Below are positions 16,619 to 24,956 of a DNA stretch of 48,785 nucleotides, in pieces. The position numbers and the translations under genes were made by a program. Positions within the stretch are counted from its first letter, which is position 1; the number at the start of each line of letters is the position of its first letter. The notes under the pieces were generated by a model, which saw nothing but the letters and a program-made list of their open reading frames with translations, did no database searches and had not been told where the DNA came from. The stretch is from UBA1764 sp045616685 (GTDB taxonomy: Bacteria > Bacillota > Clostridia > Peptostreptococcales > Anaerovoracaceae), in the NCBI GenBank assembly GCA_045616685.1, contig JAZLHF010000007.1, positions 1 through 48,785 on the forward strand, written 5' to 3'.

Positions 16619-17077
16619 ATGCTTACACCATTAGATATTCAAAACAAAGAGTTTTCAAAGGGCGTTAGAGGATATAAAGAAGAGGAAGTTGATGAATTTT
16701 TAGATCAGGTAATCACTGATTTTCAGACATTGCTTTCAGAAAATGTAAAACTTAGAGCTGACCTTGAAGAAGCTAATAAGAAGGTTCAGGACATTAAGTC
16801 TACTGAAGGTTCTGTAATTACAACTTTGGAATCAGCAAAGGCTTTGATGAATGAAATCGCTCAGAGTGCAGAAAAAAGAGCTGAAGTTCTCGTTAAGAAT
16901 GCAGAATTGGATGCTGAGCTTAAGATTCGTCAGGCTAAGGAAAACCTTTCGCAGCTCCAGGCTGAGGAAACAAAACTTCGCACAAGGGTAAGCTCTTATA
17001 AGACTCGCTTAAAGTCTTTACTTGATTCTGAATTATCACATCTTGATACAATAGAACAGGATGTTTTCAACGACTAA
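16619..17077 (+). CDS. divIVA: DivIVA-family coiled-coil protein
   Basis: A 152-residue protein with the DivIVA N-terminal domain (LTPLDIQNKEFSKGVRGYKE, EEVDEFLDQV) followed by coiled coils across most of the rest. DivIVA senses curved membrane at septa and poles and recruits division or wall-synthesis partners. AAGGAG ribosome binding site. It sits directly after sepF as in other Firmicutes. Confidence 0.95.
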   Translation: MLTPLDIQNKEFSKGVRGYKEEEVDEFLDQVITDFQTLLSENVKLRADLEEANKKVQDIKSTEGSVITTLESAKALMNEIAQSAEKRAEVLVKNAELDAELKIRQAKENLSQLQAEETKLRTRVSSYKTRLKSLLDSELSHLDTIEQDVFND

Positions 17078-17080
17078 AAT

Positions 17081-17521
17081 ATGTTCACCGTTGTAGCATT
17101 ATTAGTAATCGCATGTGACCAGTTATCTAAAATCTGGGTCAAAACTAATATGAATCTTTATGATCATATTATGCTTGGCAACCAAGAGTTTGTTGAACTG
17201 TACTATATTCAAAACAATGGTGCGGCGTATAGCATTCTTCAAGGGAAACAGACCTTGTTAATCCTGTTTACACTGGCCGTGATGATTGGAATTATCGCTT
17301 ATGTCATTGCATATAAATCAAGAAGTTCCAAACTTGAAATATTCTCCTTGGCATTGATATTAGGCGGTGGAATTGGCAACTTAATTGATAGGGTTATGAA
17401 TGGCTTTGTTGTTGATTTTATCAATACAAATATCATACCTGTATTTAATGTTGCAGATATTGGCATCACATGTGGCTGTATTTTGTTTATATTGACAATT
17501 TTGTTTTCTAAGAAAAAGTAA
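17081..17521 (+). CDS. lspA: Lipoprotein signal peptidase LspA
   Basis: A 146-residue inner-membrane aspartyl protease that removes the signal peptide of prolipoproteins. Family motifs: VIACDQLSKIWV, NNGAAYSIL, and the catalytic aspartates in NLIDRV and VVDFINT. Four membrane segments are visible. The start codon follows the divIVA stop by three bases and lacks a good ribosome binding site, so coupling is likely; the first membrane helix begins almost at residue 1. It overlaps rluD by one base. Confidence 0.95.
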   Translation: MFTVVALLVIACDQLSKIWVKTNMNLYDHIMLGNQEFVELYYIQNNGAAYSILQGKQTLLILFTLAVMIGIIAYVIAYKSRSSKLEIFSLALILGGGIGNLIDRVMNGFVVDFINTNIIPVFNVADIGITCGCILFILTILFSKKK

Positions 17522-18426
17522 TGAGCGAAGAATTAATTAAATTTGTTATAAATGAAGATCAGGAAGGCCAGAGAATTGACTCTGTCCTTTCTTCTTTAAT
17601 GGAAGAAACTTCGCGTTCATTTATTCAAAAATTAATTGAAGAGGGCCGAGTATCTGTAAAGAAAAAGAACGAGAAAGTTAAGGCTGGCCAAGAAATTACC
17701 ATTCTTATGCCAGAACTAAAGGCAATAGAAGCTCTTCCTGAGGATATTGATTTAGACATTGTCTATGAGGATGATGATATTCTTGTTGTTAACAAGCCAA
17801 AGGGTTTAGTAGTTCATCCTGGTGCAGGAAACGAAACTGGAACTTTAGTGAATGCACTTTTATTCCATTGCCCAACGCTTTCCGGTATAAATGGAATGCA
17901 AAGACCTGGAATCGTTCATAGAATTGATAAGGATACATCAGGATTGCTAGTATGTGCTAAAACAGATTTAGCGCATAAAGGACTTTCTGAGCAGCTAGAG
18001 GCTCATAGCATGACAAGAAGGTATATTGGGGTTTGTTTCTTTGGTTTTGACCAAGATGAAGGAACCATTGATTCTCCAATAGGAAGAGATCCAAAGAATA
18101 GACTTCGGATGGCAATTGTTTCAGATGGAAGAAAAGCTGTTACACATTATAAAGTGCTTGAAAGATATAATGGTTTTACTCTTATTGAAGCAAGGCTTGA
18201 AACAGGCAGAACCCATCAGATTCGTGTTCATATGTCTAGCATTAATCGACCACTTCTTGGCGATAGCGTTTATGGTCCTGCAAAACAGGCGTTTGGTCTG
18301 ACAGGACAAATGCTTCATGCAAAGACTTTGGGTTTTAATCATCCAAGGACAGGGCAATATATGGAGTTTAGTATTGATCCCCCAAAAGAATTTAATGATA
18401 TTTTAGAGAAACTTAGAAAAAGATGA
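17521..18426 (+). CDS. rluD: RluA/RluD-family 23S rRNA pseudouridine synthase
   Basis: A 301-residue enzyme with an N-terminal S4 RNA-binding domain (about 15-75) and a catalytic pseudouridine synthase domain. The catalytic aspartate lies in GIVHRIDKDTSGLL and later motifs include ETGRTHQIRVHM. In Firmicutes this gene (ylyB) commonly follows lspA. It overlaps both neighbours (TAATG before, ATGA after). The exact target uridine cannot be deduced. Confidence 0.94.
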   Translation: MSEELIKFVINEDQEGQRIDSVLSSLMEETSRSFIQKLIEEGRVSVKKKNEKVKAGQEITILMPELKAIEALPEDIDLDIVYEDDDILVVNKPKGLVVHPGAGNETGTLVNALLFHCPTLSGINGMQRPGIVHRIDKDTSGLLVCAKTDLAHKGLSEQLEAHSMTRRYIGVCFFGFDQDEGTIDSPIGRDPKNRLRMAIVSDGRKAVTHYKVLERYNGFTLIEARLETGRTHQIRVHMSSINRPLLGDSVYGPAKQAFGLTGQMLHAKTLGFNHPRTGQYMEFSIDPPKEFNDILEKLRKR

Positions 18427-19700
18427 CGCCACTTTCTACACGAATGAGACCTCAAAAATTGGCTGATTTTTATGGCCAGAAACACTTCTTATCTCTGGGG
18501 TCTTTGCTTTACAATTCAATAAAAAATAAGACTTTCGAGTCTGCTATTTTCTTTGGTCCATCTGGAACTGGAAAGACAACGTTAGCAAGAATAATTGTTA
18601 ACGAACTTGGTGCTCAATTTTATGAACTTAATGCAAGTGTTTGTGGTATCAAAGAATTAAAAACAGTACTTGAAGAAGCGCGCATTAAAACTCAGGGGCT
18701 AGAAAAAGCCACTGTATATTTGTATGTTGATGAATTTCATAGATGGAACAAACTTCAGCAAGATAGTCTCCTTCAAGCAATTGAAGAGGGCATAGTAAGA
18801 TTTATTGGTAGTACAACAGAAAATCCTTATTTTTCAATAAACAATGCTATTCTTTCGAGGGTTCGTGCAATCTATGAATTTAAAAGACTCGAGAATGAAG
18901 ACATTGTTGCCATATTAGAACATGCATTAGTTGATAAAGAGCGTGGCCTTGGAAAATTAAATCTTAAATGGGACGATGATGCTCTTAGAATGATTGCTGA
19001 TAGAAGTAACGGCGATGCAAGAATTGCCCTTGATACACTTGGCTTTGTTGCTGACAATATGCAAGGTGATGAACTTACTCTTAAGCTTGTTGGCGAAGCT
19101 ATGCAAAGACAGACGACGTTCTATGACAGGAGCGAAGATAAATATAACTTACTTTCTGCTCTTCAAAAGTCTCTTAGAGGAAGCGATCCTGATGCAGGGC
19201 TTCATTATTTGGCACGACTAATTGAAGCTGATGCTGATGTTCTTACAATTGGTAGAAGGCTTATGGTTATAGCGTCTGAGGATGTTGGAATGGCCTATCC
19301 TAACGCCATTTCAATTGTTACTTCATGCGTTCAAGCTTCCCAGATGGTGGGTTTTCCAGAAGCCAGAATTATGCTTGCCGAAGCCGTCGTACTGCTCGCA
19401 TCTTGCCCAAAATCAAATTCTGTAATTTGTGGAATTGATGATGCATTGTCAGATGTTAGAACTAAGAAGATTGATAATGTACCGGCCAATTTAATGGATA
19501 CTCACTATAGTGGTGCAGCAAAACTTGGACGTGGTTTAGATTATAAATATCCACACATGTATCCTGATGCATGGGTGGATCAACAGTATTTGCCTGACAA
19601 TCTTGTTGGAACAAAATATTATATTCCAAACGAGAGAGGTCAAGAAGCTGCATTTAAATCATATCTCGATTCTTTAAATAAAAAGAAAAAGAAAAAATGA
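18423..19700 (+). CDS. rarA: Replication-associated recombination protein RarA (MgsA family AAA+ ATPase)
   Basis: A 425-residue clamp-loader-like AAA+ ATPase acting at stalled replication forks. It opens with TPLSTRMRPQKLADFYGQKH; Walker A is FGPSGTGKTTLARI; the DEFHRW segment stands where Walker B is expected; GSTTENPYFSIN is sensor 1. The C-terminal tetramerisation domain includes LHYLARLIEADAD and ASEDVGMAYPNA. It ends in a lysine-rich tail that overlaps the ispH start by four bases. Confidence 0.95.
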   Translation: MTPLSTRMRPQKLADFYGQKHFLSLGSLLYNSIKNKTFESAIFFGPSGTGKTTLARIIVNELGAQFYELNASVCGIKELKTVLEEARIKTQGLEKATVYLYVDEFHRWNKLQQDSLLQAIEEGIVRFIGSTTENPYFSINNAILSRVRAIYEFKRLENEDIVAILEHALVDKERGLGKLNLKWDDDALRMIADRSNGDARIALDTLGFVADNMQGDELTLKLVGEAMQRQTTFYDRSEDKYNLLSALQKSLRGSDPDAGLHYLARLIEADADVLTIGRRLMVIASEDVGMAYPNAISIVTSCVQASQMVGFPEARIMLAEAVVLLASCPKSNSVICGIDDALSDVRTKKIDNVPANLMDTHYSGAAKLGRGLDYKYPHMYPDAWVDQQYLPDNLVGTKYYIPNERGQEAAFKSYLDSLNKKKKKK

Positions 19701-21715
19701 AAGAAATAAAACTTGCTGATCATGCGGGCTTTTGCTTTGGTGTAGGAGCCGCAGTCGACAAATGCAAAGAAGAATTAAAGAAAGGATGCCTTTATTGTTT
19801 AGGGGCTCTTATTCATAACGAACAGGTTTGCTCAAAACTTGAAGAAGAGGGGCTTGTCATTCTAAATTCGATTGGTGAAGCTCCGTCAGGAAGTAGGGTG
19901 ATTATTCGCGCGCATGGGGAACCTGATTCAACTTATGCAAAAGCAAAAGAGAAAGGTATTGAATTAATTGATGCTACCTGTCCTTTTGTTGCAAGAATTC
20001 ATAAACTTGCAAAAGATGCTGAGGCAAAAGGACAAAGGGTTCTTGTTATTGGAGATAAAAATCATCCAGAAGTAATTGGCATTTTGGGAAGTTGTAAAGC
20101 AGCACTCGGTGCAGTTGAAACTATAGAAGAAACAAAAGAATTAGTTAATGGTTTTGATATAAAAAATATATGCGTTGTATCGCAAACTACTTTAACAAAA
20201 GAAAAATTCAGTTCGATTTGTAGCGTTTTAATAGGAGCAGAAATTCATGATACAATTTGCAAGGCCACAAAAGAAAGGCAAGATGCTGCAGCTAAATTAG
20301 CCTCAGAATCCGATGCCATGGTTGTAATTGGGGACCCAAACAGCTCGAATTCAAGAAAATTATATGAAATCTGCCAAGAAAAGTGTAATAATTGCTTTTT
20401 TATTAAAGATATTTCTTCAATTTCATTGAAAGTACTTGAAAAGTACGATAAAATAGGTGTTGCGGCTGGAGCTTCGGCACCTGCTGACATAATTTTGGAG
20501 GTTATTTCTAACATGAGTGAAATCAAAGTGGACATGAACAATGAGATGATGGCTTACATGGACGAAATCGAAAAGTCCTTAAAGCTTCCTCAGAGAGGTG
20601 AAGTTGTAACTGGTAGCGTTGTTCTTGTCAAGGATGAGTACGTTGTAGTTAATCTTGGATGCAAGAAAGATGGTATGCTTCCTGTTGACGAAGTCGGACT
20701 CGAAGAGGGCCAGACTCTTAAGACACTTTTCAATGAAGGCGACGAAGTACAGGCAAAGGTTATCAAGACTGATGATGGTGATGGCAACATCCTTCTTTCA
20801 AAGAAGAAACTTCAGTCTGGAGAAAACTGGGACGAAATCAGTGCTGCAGTTGACAGCAAGGAAGTTCTCAACGTAACAGTTGTTAGAGAAGTTAAAGGCG
20901 GCGTTATCGCAGCTTATAAAGAAGTATCAGGCTTCATTCCAATGTCACAACTCGCAGATCACTTTGTAGAATCTGCAGAAGAATACATTGGCAAGACTCT
21001 TCCAGTAAGAGTAACAAGAGTAGATCAGAGAAGAAACAAGGCTGTATTCTCACATAAGGCATTCCTTATGGAAGAACGCAACAAGAAGATTGCAGAAATT
21101 TGGGATACACTTTCTGTAGGCGATGTTGTTGAAGGTAAAGTTATGAGATTCACTGAATACGGTGCATTTGTAGATATCGGTGGTATCGATGGGCTTCTTC
21201 ACATTTCCGAAATTTCTTGGGGTAAACTTAAGCATCCACAGGAAGCTCTTGAACTTGGTCAGTCTGTAAACGTTAAGATTCTTTCAATGAATGCTGAAAA
21301 AGGTAAGATTAGCCTTGGACTTAAGCAGAATGCACCAGAACCATGGAGCGTAATCGACGAACAGTATCACGTTGGTGACGTTATCAAGGGAAAGGTTGTT
21401 CAGATTAAGGAATATGGTGCATTTGTTGAATTGGCACCTGGCCTTGATGGTCTTGTGCACATTTCAGAAATCGCATATAAGAGGGTAAACAAAGTTGCTG
21501 ATGAACTGACACTTGGTCAGGAAGTAGAAGCTAAGATCCTTGAGATCGATAAGGAAAGAAAGAGAATCTCTTTATCAATCAAGGAGACTCTCGAAAAACC
21601 AGCTGAAGTTATCGCTGCAGAAGAGGCTGCTAAGGCAGCAGCAGATGCAGCAGTTGAAGAAACTACTGAAGCTGCAACTGAAGAAGTTACTGAAGCTGCT
21701 CCAGCAGAAGCTTAA
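19697..21715 (+). CDS. ispH: Fused HMB-PP reductase (IspH) and ribosomal protein S1
   Basis: A 672-residue two-part protein. Residues 1 to about 278 are IspH, the iron-sulfur enzyme that makes IPP and DMAPP in the last MEP-pathway step; the three cluster cysteines are in HAGFCFGVG, DATCPFVAR and DTICKATKERQ. Residues about 290-650 hold four S1 RNA-binding domains, the last two opening VVEGKVMRFTEYGAFVDIGG and VIKGKVVQIKEYGAFVELAP. An Ala/Glu-rich tail closes it. IspH-S1 fusions are a known clostridial trait. The 3' end overlaps the opposing kinase gene by 29 bases, and a terminator lies within that gene. Confidence 0.96.
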   Translation: MKEIKLADHAGFCFGVGAAVDKCKEELKKGCLYCLGALIHNEQVCSKLEEEGLVILNSIGEAPSGSRVIIRAHGEPDSTYAKAKEKGIELIDATCPFVARIHKLAKDAEAKGQRVLVIGDKNHPEVIGILGSCKAALGAVETIEETKELVNGFDIKNICVVSQTTLTKEKFSSICSVLIGAEIHDTICKATKERQDAAAKLASESDAMVVIGDPNSSNSRKLYEICQEKCNNCFFIKDISSISLKVLEKYDKIGVAAGASAPADIILEVISNMSEIKVDMNNEMMAYMDEIEKSLKLPQRGEVVTGSVVLVKDEYVVVNLGCKKDGMLPVDEVGLEEGQTLKTLFNEGDEVQAKVIKTDDGDGNILLSKKKLQSGENWDEISAAVDSKEVLNVTVVREVKGGVIAAYKEVSGFIPMSQLADHFVESAEEYIGKTLPVRVTRVDQRRNKAVFSHKAFLMEERNKKIAEIWDTLSVGDVVEGKVMRFTEYGAFVDIGGIDGLLHISEISWGKLKHPQEALELGQSVNVKILSMNAEKGKISLGLKQNAPEPWSVIDEQYHVGDVIKGKVVQIKEYGAFVELAPGLDGLVHISEIAYKRVNKVADELTLGQEVEAKILEIDKERKRISLSIKETLEKPAEVIAAEEAAKAAADAAVEETTEAATEEVTEAAPAEA

Positions 21716-22184
21716 GAGTTTCTTTTGGAGGAAGATTGCTAGAGTCAACTATGAGCCCCGCGTACTTTTCGTATAGCGGGGTTCTTTCATTGTAAAGGTC
21801 CCTAAAAGTCTGATTTGGCTTAAATACAATTCCGCGGGAGCTCAGATTATGGACTCTCTTTTCTAATTCTTCAAAACTTACTCTAAGATATATAACTTCT
21901 GCAATCTCAGATAAGTGTTTCATAGCATTTGGATAATAGCAAACACTTCCGCCAGGGCTAATAACATAATTCTCGCACTGCAAATTTGAAAGGATTTTAT
22001 CTTCAAGGCTTGTAAAATAATCGTTTCCTTTGGTATTGATAATTTCTTGAAGTTTCATTCCTTCTTGTTGTTCAATAATCACATCACCATCAATAGCTGT
22101 CATGCCAAGTTCTTTGGCAAGAAGTCTGCCTATTGTTGATTTGCCAGAGCCTGGCATGCCAATTAGTACAATGTTGCTTTTCAT
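21687..22184 (-). CDS. Shikimate kinase-like protein with altered substrate motifs
   Basis: A 165-residue P-loop kinase of the shikimate/gluconate kinase type. Walker A is GMPGSGKST at about residue 8, and the acidic pair is in AIDGDVIIE. The lid arginine is in NERTPLYEKYA. Two usual shikimate-binding features differ: the Gly-Glu-x-x-Phe-Arg motif reads GNDYFTSLE without the arginine, and the Gly-Gly-Gly loop reads PGGSV. It may act on another small hydroxyl compound. The start overlaps the HAD gene by four bases (ATGA). The C-terminus is encoded opposite the ispH-rpsA tail. Confidence 0.75.
   Translation of the reverse strand: MKSNIVLIGMPGSGKSTIGRLLAKELGMTAIDGDVIIEQQEGMKLQEIINTKGNDYFTSLEDKILSNLQCENYVISPGGSVCYYPNAMKHLSEIAEVIYLRVSFEELEKRVHNLSSRGIVFKPNQTFRDLYNERTPLYEKYAGLIVDSSNLPPKETLKLLLEQLQ
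21756..21787 (+). terminator. Terminator of the ispH-rpsA transcript, inside the opposing gene
   Basis: CCCCGC pairs with GCGGGG, with extra inner pairing (GTAC/GTA), followed by TTCTTT. It lies 41 bases past the ispH-rpsA stop and inside the coding region of the convergent kinase-like gene, so one stretch serves both. Confidence 0.7.
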
Positions 22185-22834
22185 AATAATATCTTTCTTA
22201 ATTCTTCGATAGTGTTTGCTGTATATTGAGGATTGAGCAGGGCAAGCTCATCAAAGTCTCTATATCCCCAAGTGACAACAACTCCAGCCATTTCTGCATT
22301 TTGCGCAACTTTTATATCAAATTCAGAGTCCCCAACATAAATTGCATCTTTTTTTGATATTCCAAGCTGGTCAAGTGCGTAGTATAAGTAGTCTGGAGCA
22401 GGTTTTAATTTCATTTTCCCGTCGAGCTTGTCGCCAAGAGCTATATCAAATATTCCATTGAAGTAATGTTCGCAAAGTGAGACTACTCCATTGTGAGGCT
22501 TGCTTGAAACTACGACAAGTTTAGTTCCTTGCGCTTTAAGGTCATTTAAAAGCTTTAATATGCCTGGATAGGGCGCTGTTTTGTCCTTGCCATGAGTTTC
22601 ATAGTATGGAATATATTCTGAGAAAAATGCCTGAAAATCTTCTTCGTTTATGTTTTCTGGTAGCATCTTATGAACTAGCGCATTGGCTCCCCCGCCCATT
22701 GCGTGTCTTACATCGTTCATGCTTTTTCGAGAATAGCCGAATTTTTCAAGGTAAATGTTTACACAATCGTATATATCAAGGACTGTGTCAAGTATAGTCC
22801 CATCCATGTCGAATAAAACTGCTTTGTATTTCAT
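22181..22834 (-). CDS. HAD-family hydrolase, phosphoglycolate phosphatase-like
   Basis: A 217-residue HAD phosphatase. Motif I is FDMDGTILDT near the N-terminus, motif II is VVSSK, the lysine of motif III is around LDGKMKLKPAPD and motif IV is YVGDSEFDIKVA. The helical cap between motifs I and II places it with PGP/beta-phosphoglucomutase-type enzymes. The substrate is not predictable. It is the first gene of a two-gene minus-strand unit with the kinase-like gene; the ATG lies six bases after a perfect extended -10 and lacks a ribosome binding site. Confidence 0.9.
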   Translation of the reverse strand: MKYKAVLFDMDGTILDTVLDIYDCVNIYLEKFGYSRKSMNDVRHAMGGGANALVHKMLPENINEEDFQAFFSEYIPYYETHGKDKTAPYPGILKLLNDLKAQGTKLVVVSSKPHNGVVSLCEHYFNGIFDIALGDKLDGKMKLKPAPDYLYYALDQLGISKKDAIYVGDSEFDIKVAQNAEMAGVVVTWGYRDFDELALLNPQYTANTIEELRKILL

Positions 22835-22840
22835 GCAATA

Positions 22841-22849
22841 ATTATACCA
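22841..22849 (-). promoter_or_regulatory. Extended -10 promoter of the minus-strand HAD-kinase unit
   Basis: On the minus strand TGGTATAAT is followed after only six bases by the ATG of the HAD gene. The transcript start would fall on or next to the ATG, so the mRNA should be leaderless. Confidence 0.7.
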
Positions 22850-22856
22850 TAAAATA

Positions 22857-22865
22857 TGTTATAAT
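22857..22865 (+). promoter_or_regulatory. Extended -10 promoter of the phosphoesterase gene
   Basis: TGTTATAAT lies back to back with the minus-strand promoter, only seven bases apart. The expected leader is about 17 bases with no Shine-Dalgarno sequence. A short frame ends in a TGA that overlaps the ATG of the phosphoesterase gene. Confidence 0.65.
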
Positions 22866-22888
22866 ATTATGTCTGGTATGCGCAGAAC

Positions 22889-23575
22889 ATGAATATTTTC
22901 GCTATAAGTGATTTGCATTTATCAATATCTGTAGGCCCTGAAAAGGCTATGGATATCTTCGGAGATGCATGGAAAAATCACACAGAAAAACTGAAAAATA
23001 ATTGGCTTAAGCTGATTACAGAAAATGACGTAGTAATTCTTCCTGGAGACTTTTCTTGGGCAATGAAATTGGAGGAGACTATGCCAGATTTTGAGTGGCT
23101 TAAAACACTTCCTGGGAAGAAGGTTTTTGTTAGGGGAAATCATGACCTTTGGTGGGGAAGCCTTAAAAAAATGCAGCTTTTGTATCCAGAGATTACATTT
23201 ATTCAAAATGATTCTGTGGTGATTAACGGTATCGCTATCATTGGTAGCCGTGGATGGATTTCTCCAGAAGATTCTGATTTTTCTGAAGAAAATGACCGGG
23301 CAATATATGAACGTGAAAGATTAAGATTTCAAATGTCTTTTGATACGCTGAAAGATAAAGCGTATAAGCGATTAATTTGTGCAACACATTTTCCGCCTTT
23401 TGGTTTTAAAGATTTATTCAAAAAATTTGGCGTAGATAATGTTGTATATGGACACTTACATGGAGAGAATGCTTTTTTAAACGGCACAGAAGGTAAGATT
23501 GATGGCATTGAATATAGGCTTGTTTCCTATGATAAGCTAAATGGCGTGCCACAATTAATATGTAAGGCAGACTAA
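22889..23575 (+). CDS. Calcineurin-like metallophosphoesterase
   Basis: A 228-residue phosphoesterase with the metal-binding motifs of the family in order: ISDLHLS, PGDFSW, RGNHDLWWG, then ATHFPPF and GHLHGEN. These bind two metal ions for phosphate-ester cleavage. It matches the group of predicted clostridial phosphoesterases rather than nucleotide-specific enzymes such as CpdA, so the substrate is open. No ribosome binding site precedes the ATG. The remains of a phosphorylase gene follow directly. Confidence 0.9.
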   Translation: MNIFAISDLHLSISVGPEKAMDIFGDAWKNHTEKLKNNWLKLITENDVVILPGDFSWAMKLEETMPDFEWLKTLPGKKVFVRGNHDLWWGSLKKMQLLYPEITFIQNDSVVINGIAIIGSRGWISPEDSDFSEENDRAIYERERLRFQMSFDTLKDKAYKRLICATHFPPFGFKDLFKKFGVDNVVYGHLHGENAFLNGTEGKIDGIEYRLVSYDKLNGVPQLICKAD

Positions 23576-23576
23576 A

Positions 23577-23878
23577 ATGGTTGAATTAGAAAAAGAATTT
23601 CACTTAAATATAACAAAAGAAGATGTAGGCAAATATTGTTTTTGCCTGGAGATCCTGGCAGATGTGAATTGATTGCTAAACAGTTTGATAAGTATCATTT
23701 TGTGGGACAAAATTGAGAATTTAAAATTTATACAGGCACGGTTAATGGTGATCCTGCAGCGTGAAAAAGCCGGCCTTGATCAACGTATGAGCACTCAAAC
23801 AGATTTGGCAATACGCGTTGCTATTGAAGGTCTTAAACTCTTAATTGAACAAGACCATGTAACAGAAACATTATAACT
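23577..23878 (+). pseudogene. Decayed uridine phosphorylase-type gene
   Basis: An ATG two bases after the phosphoesterase stop starts MVELEKEFHLNITKEDVGKY, the usual N-terminus of uridine/nucleoside phosphorylases. A one-base frameshift follows; in the next frame comes LPGDPGRCELIAKQF, the phosphate-binding PGDPGR motif. The stretch VGQN-stop-EFKIYTGTVNGDP has TGA where the family has an arginine codon. The middle of the gene, with the catalytic core, is deleted. The end (LAIRVAIEGLKLLIEQ) matches the family's C-terminal helix. At least one frameshift, one nonsense change and a large deletion are visible, so it is not functional. Confidence 0.8.
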
Positions 23879-23879
23879 C

Positions 23880-24791
23880 ATGAGACATATTTTTATTGTT
23901 AATCCTGCGGCTGGAAGTGGTGAAACTGAAGCAAAATATTTACCTCAGATTCTAAAAGCTGTTAAAGCAACAGGGGTTGATTACGAAATTCATAGAAGTC
24001 TTAACGCAACTGATGTTACCAGTTGGGTTCGTCAAAGAGCTGGTGTTGGTGACCCAGTTCGATTTTATGCTGTCGGTGGAGACGGTACAGTTAACGATGT
24101 CGTTAGCGGTATTGTTTCTTATGATAATGCTGAGCTTGCTATAATTCCTTGTGGAACAGGCAACGACTATGTTAAAAACTGGACTAATCACGACAAGAAT
24201 CTTTTAATAGATGAGTTAATGAACGGTAAAGTTATTAAATCAGATATTATTAAGTATAATGATTCTTATGCATTAAACATGCTTAACATCGGGGCTGATT
24301 GTGATGTTGTGGTTGAGGCTAAAAAGATGAAGAATCTTAAAGGAGTAGTATCTTATCTTGCCGGAGCCATGAAGATTATTCCTAAAGGCCCTATATACAG
24401 CATGCGTTATAGCATTAATGATGGCCCGGAAGAAGAGGGCGATTTTCTTTTGATGTGTATTGCTAATGGACAATATTGCGGTGGAGGATTCCATTCGTGC
24501 CCGAAGGCAAGCATTCAGGATGGAAAGATGGATCTTTGCTTGGTTAAACCAGTCAGTGGGGTCAAGATAATTCCATTGATTTTAAAATATCGTAGTGGCA
24601 AACATCTTACTCATCCAAAGACAGTTGAGCTTGTTAAATATGTCCAGTGTGATAAGTTTAAACTTACGGCTTTAAAACCAGCTAATGTCTCAAAAGATGG
24701 CGAAGTTGATACGTTTAAATCGGCAGAATTCATAGTGCTCAAGCGAGCTATTAACCTGGTTGTTCCGCAAAGTTCGAAACTTATTAAGTAA
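23880..24791 (+). CDS. Diacylglycerol kinase-family lipid kinase (YegS/DagK type)
   Basis: A 303-residue lipid kinase of the soluble DagK family. Motifs: HIFIVNPAAGSG at the start, GGDGTVNDVVSG for nucleotide binding and IPCGTGNDYVKNW, then a C-terminal beta-sandwich with DGKMDLCLV and a closing KDGEVD segment. Such enzymes phosphorylate diacylglycerol so that it returns to phospholipid synthesis. There is no clear ribosome binding site; the start follows the pseudogene stop by one base. A paralogue lies near 32.4 kb. Confidence 0.88.
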   Translation: MRHIFIVNPAAGSGETEAKYLPQILKAVKATGVDYEIHRSLNATDVTSWVRQRAGVGDPVRFYAVGGDGTVNDVVSGIVSYDNAELAIIPCGTGNDYVKNWTNHDKNLLIDELMNGKVIKSDIIKYNDSYALNMLNIGADCDVVVEAKKMKNLKGVVSYLAGAMKIIPKGPIYSMRYSINDGPEEEGDFLLMCIANGQYCGGGFHSCPKASIQDGKMDLCLVKPVSGVKIIPLILKYRSGKHLTHPKTVELVKYVQCDKFKLTALKPANVSKDGEVDTFKSAEFIVLKRAINLVVPQSSKLIK

Positions 24792-24794
24792 ACT

Positions 24795-24816
24795 ATTCGG
24801 AGAAATCTCCGAATTT
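24795..24816 (+). terminator. Hairpin after the lipid kinase gene
   Basis: ATTCGGAG and CTCCGAAT form an eight-base stem with an AAAT loop, followed by only TTT. It starts four bases after the stop codon and ends just before tRNA-Ser. A weak terminator, or a processing hairpin. Confidence 0.5.
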
Positions 24817-24818
24817 AT

Positions 24819-24908
24819 GGAGATGTATCGAAGTGGTCATAACGGGGCGGTCTCGAAAACCGTTGGGCGCTTAGCGCCACGTGGGTTCGAATCCCACCAT
24901 CTCCGCCA
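24819..24908 (+). tRNA. tRNA-Ser(CGA)
   Basis: A cloverleaf with acceptor stem GGAGATG/CATCTCC, anticodon stem GCGGT/ACCGT around the loop CTCGAAA (anticodon CGA, reading UCG), a long variable arm (GGGCGC/GCGCC) typical of class II serine tRNAs, and T arm GTGGG-TTCGAAT-CCCAC. Discriminator G and an encoded CCA are present. No separate promoter is obvious, so it may be co-transcribed with the upstream gene. Confidence 0.97.
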
Positions 24909-24956
24909 AAATTTAAAAATTCCTATTACTAAACCAGAAAACGAATGGGTGATAAA

